Assembly (NCBI RefSeq): GCF_029227915.1
Contig: NC_079883.1
Span: forward strand, 28,396,001 to 28,460,000
DNA: 64,000 nucleotides
DNA from: Hydractinia symbiolongicarpus
Taxonomy: Eukaryota; Cnidaria; Hydrozoa; Anthoathecata; Hydractiniidae
Direction: 5' to 3'
Shown: positions 9,996 to 19,739 of the stretch, in pieces
How the letters are laid out: each line of letters starts with the position of its first letter
Numbering within the stretch: position 1 is the stretch's first letter
Made by a program: the position numbers and the translations under genes
The notes under the pieces: generated by a model
What the model was told of the DNA's origin: nothing
What the model saw: the letters and a program-made list of their open reading frames with translations, nothing else
Database searches by the model: none

Positions 9996-12598
9996 ATGGA
10001 ACTATTGTCAAATACTTTAAATATGAAAAGGCTCGATAATGTAGAACTTTTTTCGGAGGTATGGTGTTTTTTACTTTGCTTTAGGCAGTCAGAGGGTAAT
10101 CCTCTTAATTAAGCTGTACAGCTTAATTTAGATGTCAGCTTAATTAGGATGTATGATACAGTCTAATTAGGCGTTTTACAGCTTAGTTAAGATGTACAAA
10201 ACTTTGATCGTCTAAAATACACATTTAACTGAGTTTTAGCATCTATCTAACACTGAATAAATCCAATATTTACGTGCATATAACATCTCCAATACATTAG
10301 TTTTTTCGTAGCACCCTGGAGGTTCGCTAAATTTGAAGTTTTAAAAATATCACGTGACGTGACATCCTAACTAGGATGCAGTACTCCAAATTAAGCTATA
10401 CAGCTTTAATTAAGAGGATTTCCCTGACTGTTAGGGGCAACGGGGCAATAATAAGGCACTGGTTGGAGTTCGTGGAGAGTTTCGTTTACAATCATCACAA
10501 ACCATGTAATAGTTCTAACTCTTACAGTTTGGGAAAACATCTACCTTATTACTCAAAAATAAGGAAGCAAGTAATTACAGGGCCAGAATTATTGTTCTGG
10601 TCAAATACCAGAATTACTGTTTTGGTATTCGATTCAGAAAGAGGAAAAATATGATGTGGAGGTTCATAATAAGAAACCCATGTCATCTCCTTTATTACAA
10701 GGTGTTTTAGAGATCTTGATCCCAAAGTTGCCATTACATGGTACTGTCCTGATAAATTATCTTTCTTAGTGGAAAAAGTAAAAGAAGTAAAGTACCCTAT
10801 GATTGGTAAATATATTGACAATTTAAAAGAGATTTTATATAAACTTAGAGTAGAAATTGATGTAGAAAGTGGAGGTGAGGGCAATGGGAGTGATTGTAGT
10901 GCTTTTCAAATGGATGCTGCCAATGATGAAAACAAAGTATACACATTTTTGTGACAATATGTGATTTGTTATTCTGAGGAGAAGAATAAAGAGCTTCAAA
11001 ATGTCAACATGTTTGTTCTCTTTCTAATTCTATTGATCAAAACTATATATCCACAAGTTATTTTGAAGGCAGCTAAAAATTGTTTTTAAGAATTAAGGTT
11101 AACAGGGATTTTTTAGCAAAATATTAATTTTATTCGATTGACAGCGATTCAATATGGGCAATTAAATATTACCATAGCCCCGGGTTAACCCAAGCCATGT
11201 GAAGAAAATTGGGGAGATGGCGCACTGTGTGGGGCGTTGGATGTTGTGGGAGTTGTCTGGCAGAGCGATGACCCTAATTGAGTTTGCGAAAAAAGAGCAT
11301 TAAATACTCCAGGACTTCCAATCAAAGCCATGACCCCTCATGGAAATAATAGACAGGGTATATCCCTCAATGTTTGTGAGGCCAGCCATGTAAAATATGC
11401 ACATCTATCTATCTAATAAATTCACAGGATTTTAAATATATAGCGCCAAAATTTGCGATGTTTACTTGCTTCGTTATTTTTGATAATGTAGCTAAATGTG
11501 GTTTGGCAATTTGAGTATATACAGATGGAAATTTTCCTTACTGTGATGTGAGGGGTGTTGTTCATAGCCTATTACCAAGCTTATCAGAAATAGGCCAATA
11601 TTTCTTTGAGAGTTCCACTTACAATAATCACAAACCATGTAGTAACCCTAACAGTCTGGGAAAACATCTAGCTAAACAACAGGCTTATTGGCACCCTCTT
11701 TTGCCAAGCCTATCAGTAATAGGCCAAAAAAATTTCCATAGATCAACCTACCCACTAAACAGACATCTTTGTCATAACTTTTTTGTCAATTTCGAATTGT
11801 ACATATTTTAAGTTTTTCATAAAACCTCTAAAAAAAACAACTAAGAAACACATTTTCTATTTTAGAAATGCCTGCCACCACTGAATCACCCCATATCCAA
11901 TCCACCATATTGAGATTAACCGTAGTCACACTGTTATTAAAATACAAAACAGAATTCAGCAGCCTGTTTGGGCTTTGTTGCTATGGTCACCAGTATTTCT
12001 AAGTAACCACCAGCAGTTTTTTAAGTAATCATTGGAGAACCAGTAATTCTGTGATAATCGATTTGACATGACTGCCTACTTTCCAATAAGTCTGACAATA
12101 TAAGTATGGACGTCATCCCTAAAGAAGAATCAGGGCCAGTTGTTAAAAAGCATTTTTTTTTATCAGTATACATATATTGTTTTTAATAGTATTATTATTA
12201 TTTTTAGGCAGCGTTGTTGGCTTACCTCAGTGACAATGAATTTGGAAAAGATGCATTAAAATTTACAAGTGGAGTGAAAGTTCTTCACGAAATATACAAG
12301 CGATTTACTGAGAAGGATACAATTATTGAAGCTCTCAGAGTAGGATATCATAAATTATTATACAATGTGTCTATGTTAAAAATAAACATCTAGACATGTA
12401 TGTTGTTCTTGTTCTTGTTGGAGATGCTGGTTGTTGTGGAGTAACTTTTTTTTTATTATTTAGGGTGACACTATTCAAAAAATTGCAGCATATGTGAAAA
12501 AGAATCCAAGAGCAAGCAGTGATGAACAGGCCAAAGTGATTAAGAAACATTTAGATGATTTTGCTGTAAAAGTCGCTCTTATAACTGGCGAATGTTAA
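9996..12598 (+). CDS. Small helical protein of unknown function, three exons
   Basis: I do not recognise this 109-residue protein. Exons are 9996-10058, 12208-12339 and 12464-12598 (TAA), all phase 0 with GT-AG ends; donors are GTATGG and GTAGGA, and acceptors follow T-rich tracts. The reading starts MELLSNTLNMKRLDNVELF, continues AALLAYLSDNEFGKDALKF, and ends ALITGEC. It is rich in Lys, Glu, Leu and Ala, has no signal peptide or membrane segment, and looks all-helical, which would suit a small cytosolic or nuclear adaptor. Intron 1 (2.1 kb) holds a MITE, a truncated SINE and an unidentified ORF, so further exons there cannot be excluded. Clean phase across three exons makes a real gene likely. 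Confidence 0.65.
10086..10430. mobile_element. 345-bp MITE with 5-bp target duplication
   Basis: Terminal inverted repeats of about 45 bp, starting CAGTCAGAGGG on the left and ending CCCTGACTG on the right and extending through TCCTCTTAATTAA. It is flanked by a perfect 5-bp direct repeat TTAGG (10081-10085 and 10431-10435). CAG ends with a 5-bp duplication suggest a hAT5-like non-autonomous element. The interior has several copies of the AGCTTAATTA motif. Confidence 0.75.
10470..10550 (+). repeat. Dispersed repeat unit, copy 1
   Basis: About 80 bp with blocks CACAAACCATGTA and TGGGAAAACATCTA. It recurs in diverged form at about 11605-11675 in the same intron. Confidence 0.45.
10673..10954 (+). 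CDS. Unidentified ORF inside intron 1 of the 109-residue gene
   Basis: An open frame of about 93 codons with protein-like composition. It includes WYCPDKLSFLVEKVKEV and an acidic Gly/Ser/Glu-rich end (VESGGEGNGSDCS), and stops at 10952-10954. It lacks a clear ATG at its left edge. I see neither splice sites placing it in the host gene nor a family match. It may be a remnant of transposon coding sequence. Treat it as a candidate only. Confidence 0.25.
   Translation, partial: ETHVISFITRCFRDLDPKVAITWYCPDKLSFLVEKVKEVKYPMIGKYIDNLKEILYKLRVEIDVESGGEGNGSDCSAFQMDAANDENKVYTFL
11132..11416 (+). mobile_element. 5'-truncated SINE, family B
   Basis: It matches the body of the full copy at 38227-38580 from just after the tRNA-like head (CGATTCAAYATGGG), through CCATAGCCCCGGGTTAACCC and GACAGGGTATATCCCT, to the (ATCT)n tail. 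The head with A and B boxes is missing. Confidence 0.8.
11605..11675 (+). repeat. Dispersed repeat unit, copy 2
   Basis: A second, diverged copy of the 10470-10550 unit, sharing CACAAACCATGTAGTA and GTCTGGGAAAACATCTA-like blocks. A nearby frame open at 11548-11811 is probably incidental. Confidence 0.4.
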
Positions 12599-13777
12599 TA
12601 TTCTTCCACCTGTGTTTTTTGGCCTACCTTCCGATCAAGTTGTTAAGCAGACTAAATTGCTATTGTCTTGCTTTATTTTGAAGCGCTGCACATGACGGTG
12701 CATAGTGACATAATTCAAACGCAAGTTTAGCGTAATAATTTCTTTTGTATATATTAATAATATTTTTGTTTATATTAAAGTTGTTTGTGTATTTAAATAC
12801 ATTCTATGGTATACTCGACTCAAACCATTCTTGTTTTTCTTGGTATTGAGTTCTAATCCATTATGGTGAATTATTTAAGCAGAGTGATTTATTTAAGCGG
12901 AGTTGAATCTCACTAAAATGGACACTGTCTAAAGCGCACAGTGGATAGATCTTAAATTATCTTAGATCTTAAATTCTCTATAAAGCAGATGTCATAAAAC
13001 GAACCCTTACCAAGAAGGACAATTTTTTTGCGCTAAATATTATAAAAATAGAATGAAAATTATAAAAATAGAATGAAAATTATAAAAATAGAATGACGAC
13101 AAAATGTTCATCAATGTTTTACATTTTTGTTTTAGAACGTTTTTATTTCAGTCATAAAATCCTTTTTTATATATTTTTCTGCCCATTCATCAATTTTTCT
13201 TAAGACTGGTCTATTTTTGTTATGGATAATTGCTCATGCGTTAACACAGTTTCTTAAATGACAATCCTCGTAAAGTAAAGAACAAAAAACCTTTTTTAGT
13301 CAAAAAACTCTATAAAGAAGACAATTTATTTTGCACCGATGATTTCTGCTTTAGAGAGATTCCATGAGATTTTGTAAACACCAAATAAATTTGATCTCGA
13401 TCATTTTCACTTTTACAATTTTTTTTTTTTTTAGTATGTTTTTTTTGGCAATATGAGTCTCAGCAATATGCTCTTATATATTCACTGGTCACTCTTTAAC
13501 GCTGGATAGGACATCAATTAATACCTTATCAACCGAAACATTGTAGTCAAAATTTCGTCACTTACAACGACTTAAAAAATTGCCATCACTATCTGAATCT
13601 AACAACACTATTAAAAGTGTGTCAAAGTGGAAAATCAAACATGGTGACTGCGAGCCAAATTCGCTGCCTCGGCATCTTCTCCACAATGTGCCAATTAATC
13701 AATTTTAAGAGTGAGCGCTGCTATGTTCTGATATGAAGATTCGTGTGCATATGCATGTTAAAAGTAACATTTCAACC
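12599..13777. other. Non-coding stretch with a 20-bp tandem repeat
   Basis: No exon-like ORF. A 20-bp unit (TATAAAAATAGAATGAAAAT) is repeated 2.8 times at 13041-13096. The rest is AT-rich and unassigned. Confidence 0.5.
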
Positions 13778-14085
13778 GACTGATAGCCTTGTGGTAGAGC
13801 GTTCGCTTTCAGTGCGGGAGGTCTTGGGTTCAAACCCCGGCCGAGTCATGCCAGAGACTATAAAAGTGTGAATCTATCCTTTCTGCTTAGCGCTCAGCAT
13901 GAGAATAGGATTGATATCTTAGGCGGTTGTCTAGTTGAGCGATTGCTGTGCTTCCACGACTTTCGTAGCTCAAGTGGGAGCTTTAAATGCGCTAGGACCC
14001 CCTTCGCAGGACCCTCGTTGATAGCAGTACCAATAGGAACTGAAGAGGCTATCCTGGGTAAATAATAGTAATAATAATAAATAAT
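13778..14085 (+). mobile_element. Full-length SINE, family A, tRNA-derived head
   Basis: The tRNA-like head at 13778-13847 contains an A-box-like stretch (TAGCCTTGTGGTAGAGCG), an anticodon-like stem CGC/GCG around a 7-nt loop, and a perfect B-box core GGTTCAAACCC. A body of about 190 bp and a TAATAATAATAA tail follow. A truncated relative lies at 5691. Pol III promoter boxes inside a repeated, simple-tailed element are the hallmark of a SINE, so this is not called as a tRNA gene. Confidence 0.8.
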
Positions 14086-14710
14086 TGATTGAAAGTTGTT
14101 CCTTAGGTCCCAAAATAGCTTATACGCAAATTTAGGCTTAGATAGGGAAATTTTCAAGCTTATGGTAAGCAAATTGCCCAGTCTTAATTAAGTTAATTCT
14201 TCTGGTGTGTTTTTTTCCCTGTGGTTTGGGTATTATGATTAGACACGTACTAATTTCTTCTAAACACTATACTGTATACACATTATCACTATACTGTCTG
14301 AACTTGCTTCGTGTATTTATAGTAGTTTTGTCGCTGTTCTAACGTAAAAACGACACTATTTCATCTCATCTGATAAGGCAAAGTTTAAGCTAAAAATTTA
14401 TTATTTAAAAAAACATCGTAAGCATACTATTATGTTTTTTTCGCATCAGCATATTCCAGGCTGATTAGGAAATTCACTTGCTTATAAAAAAACATGACAG
14501 CATTTACTGATTCTTAAATTTATCATTCACTAAAAAGTAAATGGTTTACGTAACTAAATTTCTTCTTTTTATGCAAACACAGCATTTATTGAGACTTTGA
14601 AACCATGACGACAAGCTGTGTCAATGAGTTTAACACGCAGTGTCGTCAGAATAAAAATATTTACAATTCTGTGTAACTCTGTGATGGAGAGAGAATTTGT
14701 CAGATTTTTT
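14086..14710. other. Upstream flank of the PC4-like ORF
   Basis: AT-rich DNA without a visible gene or repeat. It leads into the TATA-like element at 14711. Confidence 0.4.
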
Positions 14711-14720
14711 TATATAAAAG
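14711..14720 (+). promoter_or_regulatory. TATA-like element
   Basis: TATATAAAAG about 48 bases upstream of the ATG at 14768, a suitable distance for the core promoter of a short-leader, intronless gene. Confidence 0.5.
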
Positions 14721-14767
14721 GATATCTGCAATTCGATCAGACATAATAGTCGTTGGAAGAAGAAATA

Positions 14768-15274
14768 ATGGCAATAAGTCCAAGTGGAAGAAGCGATGTG
14801 TATTGGGTGGATGGCAAATTACAAGTTGGGGATGACATCTGTCCACCATTATCGCCGAAGCACAAAGACAAGACATATAAACTATCCCAAGCTACCACAT
14901 TAATCGTAAGAAAAGATCGCGTGGTAATAATACATTTTAATAAAAACCGATGGAATGAATTAAGTGAAAATAACAAAGTAACAATAGAACTTAATTCGGA
15001 ATAGTTGGATTGCGTCAAAACTCTTCTAGATGTTGTGGCAGATGAATTAAAAAACGTGAAAAACAAAAATGTTTTCCAGCATCTTCTTCCTGATAATGTT
15101 CTACTTCGTGTTGGTGAGTTTGAACACGATGATAAGACTAAAGGTACCTATAAAGGAGTAAGTATTGGAAAGTCTCAAGATGTAAAGCAGAACGGAGAAG
15201 CAACTCCATTAAAAGAGGGAGTAACACTTACAGAAGAGGAATGGAAAAAGTTTTCCAGATCAATAAGAGAGTAA
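14768..15274 (+). CDS. PC4/p15-like protein ORF interrupted by an in-frame TAG
   Basis: From ATG 14768 the frame is open to TAG at 15002-15004. It continues in the same frame without a further stop to TAA at 15272-15274, about 168 codons in all. The second half (LLRVGEF, then YKGVSIGKSQ, then NGEATPLKEGVTLTEEEWKKF) resembles the strand-turn-helix pattern of the transcription coactivator PC4 (SUB1) ssDNA-binding domain, with the P-x-K-x-G-x-x-L-x-x-x-x-W signature. The first half is related in style but not recognised. Readings on both sides of TAG look protein-coding, so TAG is either a nonsense mutation in a young pseudogene, a readthrough stop, or a sequence error. No intron that would remove it is evident. 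A TATA-like element precedes it, and a copy of its first 13 codons lies at 5512. The family call is tentative. Confidence 0.5.
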
Positions 15275-17035
15275 AATGGACAAAAAAACAAATTGTTTCC
15301 AGCAACCTCGTTACCATTGCTTTTATACTTACTACATATGAGATTGCATAGGGTTCAATCTATTTTTTAAGAATTAAAATCCTAAAAGAAAATTAAGATT
15401 TGTAATAGTTTTGTAGATTTTGACGATAAAAAGAACTTTTTATTTTCTTCCAAATCAGAATAATCCAATCCTATAAATCGACCTAACCAGGAAACATCCC
15501 TTCTCGTTATGTTTCTTCACACGAGAACAAAACACGCAAGTTTTTGTAATAGTTCCATTAATTAATTTCCAATTTGATTTAAAACACAGCCTATAAAATT
15601 ACAAGTTATAAAATTTATTGTGGCAGGCACAGGATATTTCTCATTGAGTGGATAAACTTGATTTTTAACAAAAATGTTTAACAACCTACAATCATAGACA
15701 ATTATAATAAGGCAACACTTCTTATTTTTAATGTAGCCGCCACATTGTTTACAGCGGACTTATTGATCAAATCCATACACTTGAAATATGCTGATTACTG
15801 CTGACATCAGCACGGCTACTTACTAGAGAATTTTATATGCTCTCTACCTAGCTTAAATGTGCGCAAAAGCGGCAACTTTGTGGACTGGCGGCTGCAGAGT
15901 AGTAACCATTTCACGGTTTTCCGCGTTTGAAAAACGACTAAAAAACTACCTATGTTTCATTAACTTTGTTCACTATAGTAACTTTCCATGTTGTAACTGC
16001 ATTTAACATTGTTGTAGCCAACTGTACTTCGCTACTTTCACTTCCATTAATCGATATAACTTCATGTTGTATTCATTAAACGAACAGGTCACAAAGCGGA
16101 CACACAAATATCGTAATCAAAATGGTGTATTAAAAAATAGCGATTTCCAATTAACCTCCCCCATGTTTCCACTTTGCCACAAAATATGGCGATTATTAAA
16201 ACGGAGAAGATACCAACGATACTCCCACGAAGTGTCGTATTAGTATTTTCTCTGACTGCATTTTGTTATGCACGAAATACCCTGGCTACCTCAACCTTGT
16301 CCCCAGGGTCGCTTGGGGTTATTACAACGCAGTAATAAGTTAATCAAACAGGCAAAACGAAAGAGGTGGGCCTTACCCATTAGTCGATTCATAGTCGAGT
16401 CTGTTTATTATATCGGCTAGTCGCGTTTCCACGTGGGCTAACTCTGTTGTCAGTGTGCAATCTTGGTAAAAATATGTTGAGGCCAGACAGCATTCTCATC
16501 TCTAGACCTCTTTGAGATGGCAAGACAGCTAATTTTGAAGTTCGCCATCACAAATAATTGCGTAGACTATTTTTTATTTTAGATTCATACATTTTGAACT
16601 TGTCAAAGTTTACAGTGAACTTAGGACATAAGTTATTTGGTAAAGTCTAAATTGTTGCTGACGTCAGCATGGCCATTTTTTACGATTTTTGTGGTCTTCG
16701 CGGGCCCCGACATGGAATATTCAGTAAACGCGCGTGCCTAGAGAATGTGACCATCAACTTTTCAACGCTGTCTGCATCGCCTACGCGTGTGCACAAGTAG
16801 CGACTTCGCAGCCACTCCACGTTTGACATCTTTGTCCAAATTGGAGTTTAAGTCTGATTTATTTCAAATGCTTTCCTGGGTGTGTGTGTACTCGCCGATT
16901 AGCACGAACCCTCCGCCTTGTTCGATGTTTGCTGCTCACAGACTTGGCATTACTTCATTAGCCCGGGGCGCAGTTGTTTTCTCAACCATCATTTTATATC
17001 ATTTTTTCAGGTCCAATTTACCTAGCAATTATAAT
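15275..17035. other. Non-coding region, 15.3-17.0 kb
   Basis: No gene is supported. The part from about 15750 to 17000 is less AT-rich and has short palindromes such as CTGACGTCAG (about 16660) and scattered blocks resembling other places in the window (for example AGTAGCGACTTCGCAGC), which suggests worn dispersed repeats. A plus-strand frame at 16787-17059 has no coding signature. Confidence 0.4.
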
Positions 17036-17245
17036 TTAGCTTACAGTCACGTGATTTAGTAACTTACTTGGATGATGAATAAACACTTTTTTTTTCTTAT
17101 TTAACTTCGCCACTGACCACACGTCAATTCTATTAGAAGCAAATCCGTTACGGCCGACAACAAACAAATTGATAAAAAATATTGGTAATTCTTTATCAAA
17201 TTCTTTTTCCCTATTTCCTAGAAACATCATCAAATTTCCATACAT
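17036..17245 (-). other. Unassigned minus-strand ORF, possible exon
   Basis: A 69-codon frame starting ATG at 17243-17245, with LPIFFINLFVVGRNGFASN. A GTAAGT donor-like site lies inside (HHP/S), so it could be a first coding exon. No partner exon or family was found. Confidence 0.2.
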
Positions 17246-17781
17246 TTTTCCCCTGACCGCATGGACTTCTTTTTCTTAGACAATATCTGCGATGGCCTTC
17301 GGCAATACTTCTATAGTCAGTTTTATGCCTATCCAACCGCAACAACGAAACGGAGGGAGTGCGATTCAGCCACCAGTTTTGAGAGCCCCTAAATAGCCTA
17401 GCATTACTTACTAAATCGCTCCGAAAATAACATTTATTTTCTAAACTTCATGCGAGACAATAATAACACGGTATTTAGTAGTGTAGTCTTCCTAGTTGGA
17501 GCGAATCAGCCCCTAGCATTAAGAGCCCCCAAATAGGCCAGCAGAAATAGGATTAAAGGATTTCTTCACTGCGTTGAGTAGTAGCACGTGTCTAATAATT
17601 CCTACATAACGATTGGATGCAATTTAAAAGCGGAGTTTTTAATCAATTATTGATTTGTTTCATAAATAATGAATGTAAATATATGATAAACATTTGTATA
17701 TTTAACATGTAGAACATTAAAAGAAGTTTGGATCCAAAGTTTATGTAACGACAACAACGAGTTCCATATAAATTTTCATAT

Positions 17782-17815
<34 letters not shown>

Positions 17816-18669
17816 CAGTAAAATTTGGTTCGTAGTCTAAATTTTTAATACCTTACAGGAATTAATTTCCGCGAAAATTAATTCCCTTAAATTAGGACAA
17901 AGTTTATTCTAGGTATGCGCAGTATGCACATGGTAAATTTCCAGATCGCCAGAAATTGTAAAAATTTAGTGACCACACACATGCGCCACACGAATTTTAA
18001 TGGACGAAGTTATGTTTCGCCTAATCTTCATATAAAATATATATTATTGACATAATAACAGACACAGAAACACATTAATGCAATTTCAATGATTACTGAA
18101 GATTTCATGAAAATGAAATAAAATGACCGCCTCTCTCCAGAGAGAGATTTTTATGTAATGGTGATATATTCTCTATCACTTTAAAAACATGCTTAGAAAC
18201 ATTTCAGATGCATTCACAAACGTTTTTTTATAAGCTACCCATTTTTGGAGTCATGCCTTAGGTTCCTAAGAAAAAATACCTTTTTGCACCTAGAGTTGCT
18301 CAGTAAGTTGCATGGCACCTAATGCTTTTACCGATACTGTACTGGTACCGTGCAACTAAAAATGTCTTATATGACTTTTGAGGTGTTTTATATTGTAATG
18401 AAAATTTCAAAGTTTTTCAACAAAGGTGTTGAAGCAAATAGATTCCTGAAAAAACTACACAATTATCTATAAAATTATTCCGAATTAAAAATTGTTTTTA
18501 ATAAACTTTCTGTTTTGTTGATAAACGAAATATAAACATCTAAAAGATACACTTTGCCGTAAAAACAGAAAAATTTTCATACAAAAATTTTCATCACAAA
18601 AATTGAAATTTTTTCGAATGTTATCATCGATGTTTCCGGTATTAGTAGTACTCAACAGTACTTTCGTTG
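17246..18669. other. Non-coding region with a poly(A) tract
   Basis: It holds two diverged copies of a block (GCGATTCAGCC to AGAGCCCC) at about 17360-17410 and 17500-17545, and a 27-base A run at 17789-17815. Nothing coding is seen. Confidence 0.4.
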
Positions 18670-18850
18670 GCGAGAAATTACATCAGCCAACCAAAGCGAT
18701 CAAAATGTTTTCGCGAGAAATCACATCTGCCACTCAAAACGTTTAAAACGTTTCTGCGGAAACTACATCAACCAACCAAAGCGCTTTAAATGTTTTTTCT
18801 GCGGGAAATTACATCAGCCAATCAAATATTTAAATGTTTCCGCCAAAAAT
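18670..18850 (+). repeat. Tandem repeat, 43-45 bp unit, about four copies
   Basis: Units begin near 18670, 18713, 18756 and 18801 with GCGRGAAATYACATC, followed by AGCCAAYCAAA and a T-rich end. The copies are diverged. Confidence 0.6.
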
Positions 18851-19148
18851 TGATCAACTGAAAATATCTTTGATGAGTTGTTCGCACTCCATAGTATGCC
18901 ATTTACCAACCCCAATTGCTGACGTTGCAAGAACCTCGCGACCAGAGTAGGTAAGCTAAATAAATATAAAACGACTTCTAGTATAAAACGCATTAGAAGT
19001 CTTAACATTAGATTACTCGCAGATCAGCTTTGTTGGACTCACTATAGCTTCCCTTACTTTATGAAGAAAAAAGCTCATGCGGAGTGAACAAGTACGAGAT
19101 TCACTAATAGCATTTGATCCATAACGGTGGTATGGAATGGAGTGTTAT

Positions 19149-19736
19149 TGTTCTGCCCGGATAATAAACGCTGCCCTGATTATGTACGGCAGCTGTCCCC
19201 GATTAAGAACAGGGCAGAAAATACATAATCAGGGCAACAAAATAAGGACAGGCCGGCTTATTACTTACCACAGTTCAAAAAATATTATTAATATTAAATT
19301 ATCTATATTATAATACCCGTATACGTCCGTCTGTCTGTCACGCAAAATGGTAGCTTAGCTTCGCGAGTAGCAAGACGCACACAATGCAGTATAAAAAGGA
19401 CGGGCGAACCCGTGGATTTTCCACGGGCTAACGACTAGTTAATATTAAATGGCACTTATAAAAGGAAAATAACCAGGACATTTGGTATAGGTGTTTAAAA
19501 ACATAAAATAAACTTCTTCGGGTACATAAAGCACGAAATCCGTCATTCTGTGACAATAATTCGTGAATGTTTCATTTACAAAAGTTCGAAGAAAATGTCA
19601 ATCACAGTCTGCCGGGCCAGCGTTCATAATCCGGTTGCAACAACATAATCAGGACAAAAAAACATAATTGGGCCATGCGTACATAATCCGGCCGTCCTGT
19701 TTATAACCAGGCCTTTTTTGCAATCCGGGCAGAACA
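19149..19736. mobile_element. Putative MITE with 14-bp inverted ends, overlapping the DHTKD1 3' end
   Basis: The left end TGTTCTGCCCGGAT (19149-19162) is matched by its exact reverse complement at 19723-19736. Flanking TTAT on both sides may be a 4-bp target duplication. Inside are several alternating copies of CATAATCAGGGC/CCTGATTATG-type motifs and a nested Helitron at 19302-19437. The right end abuts the region that should encode the C-terminus of DHTKD1. Confidence 0.5.
19302..19437 (+). mobile_element. Short non-autonomous Helitron, 136 bp
   Basis: It starts TCTATATTATAATACC, contains CCGTCTGTCTGTCACGC, and ends with the hairpin CCCGTGGATTTTCCACGGG, 8 bases of spacer and CTAG. It sits between A (19301) and T (19438). 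TC start, 3' hairpin, CTRR end and A/T insertion site are all Helitron features. Confidence 0.75.
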
Positions 19737-19739
19737 TTA

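Noticed and set aside
13778-13847. tRNA-like fold with A and B boxes
   Set aside because: It is the head of a SINE with body and simple tail, with a relative elsewhere, so it is not a functional tRNA gene.
16787-17059. Plus-strand ORF of 90 codons
   Set aside because: No conserved motif, repeat-like surroundings, no splice or promoter support.
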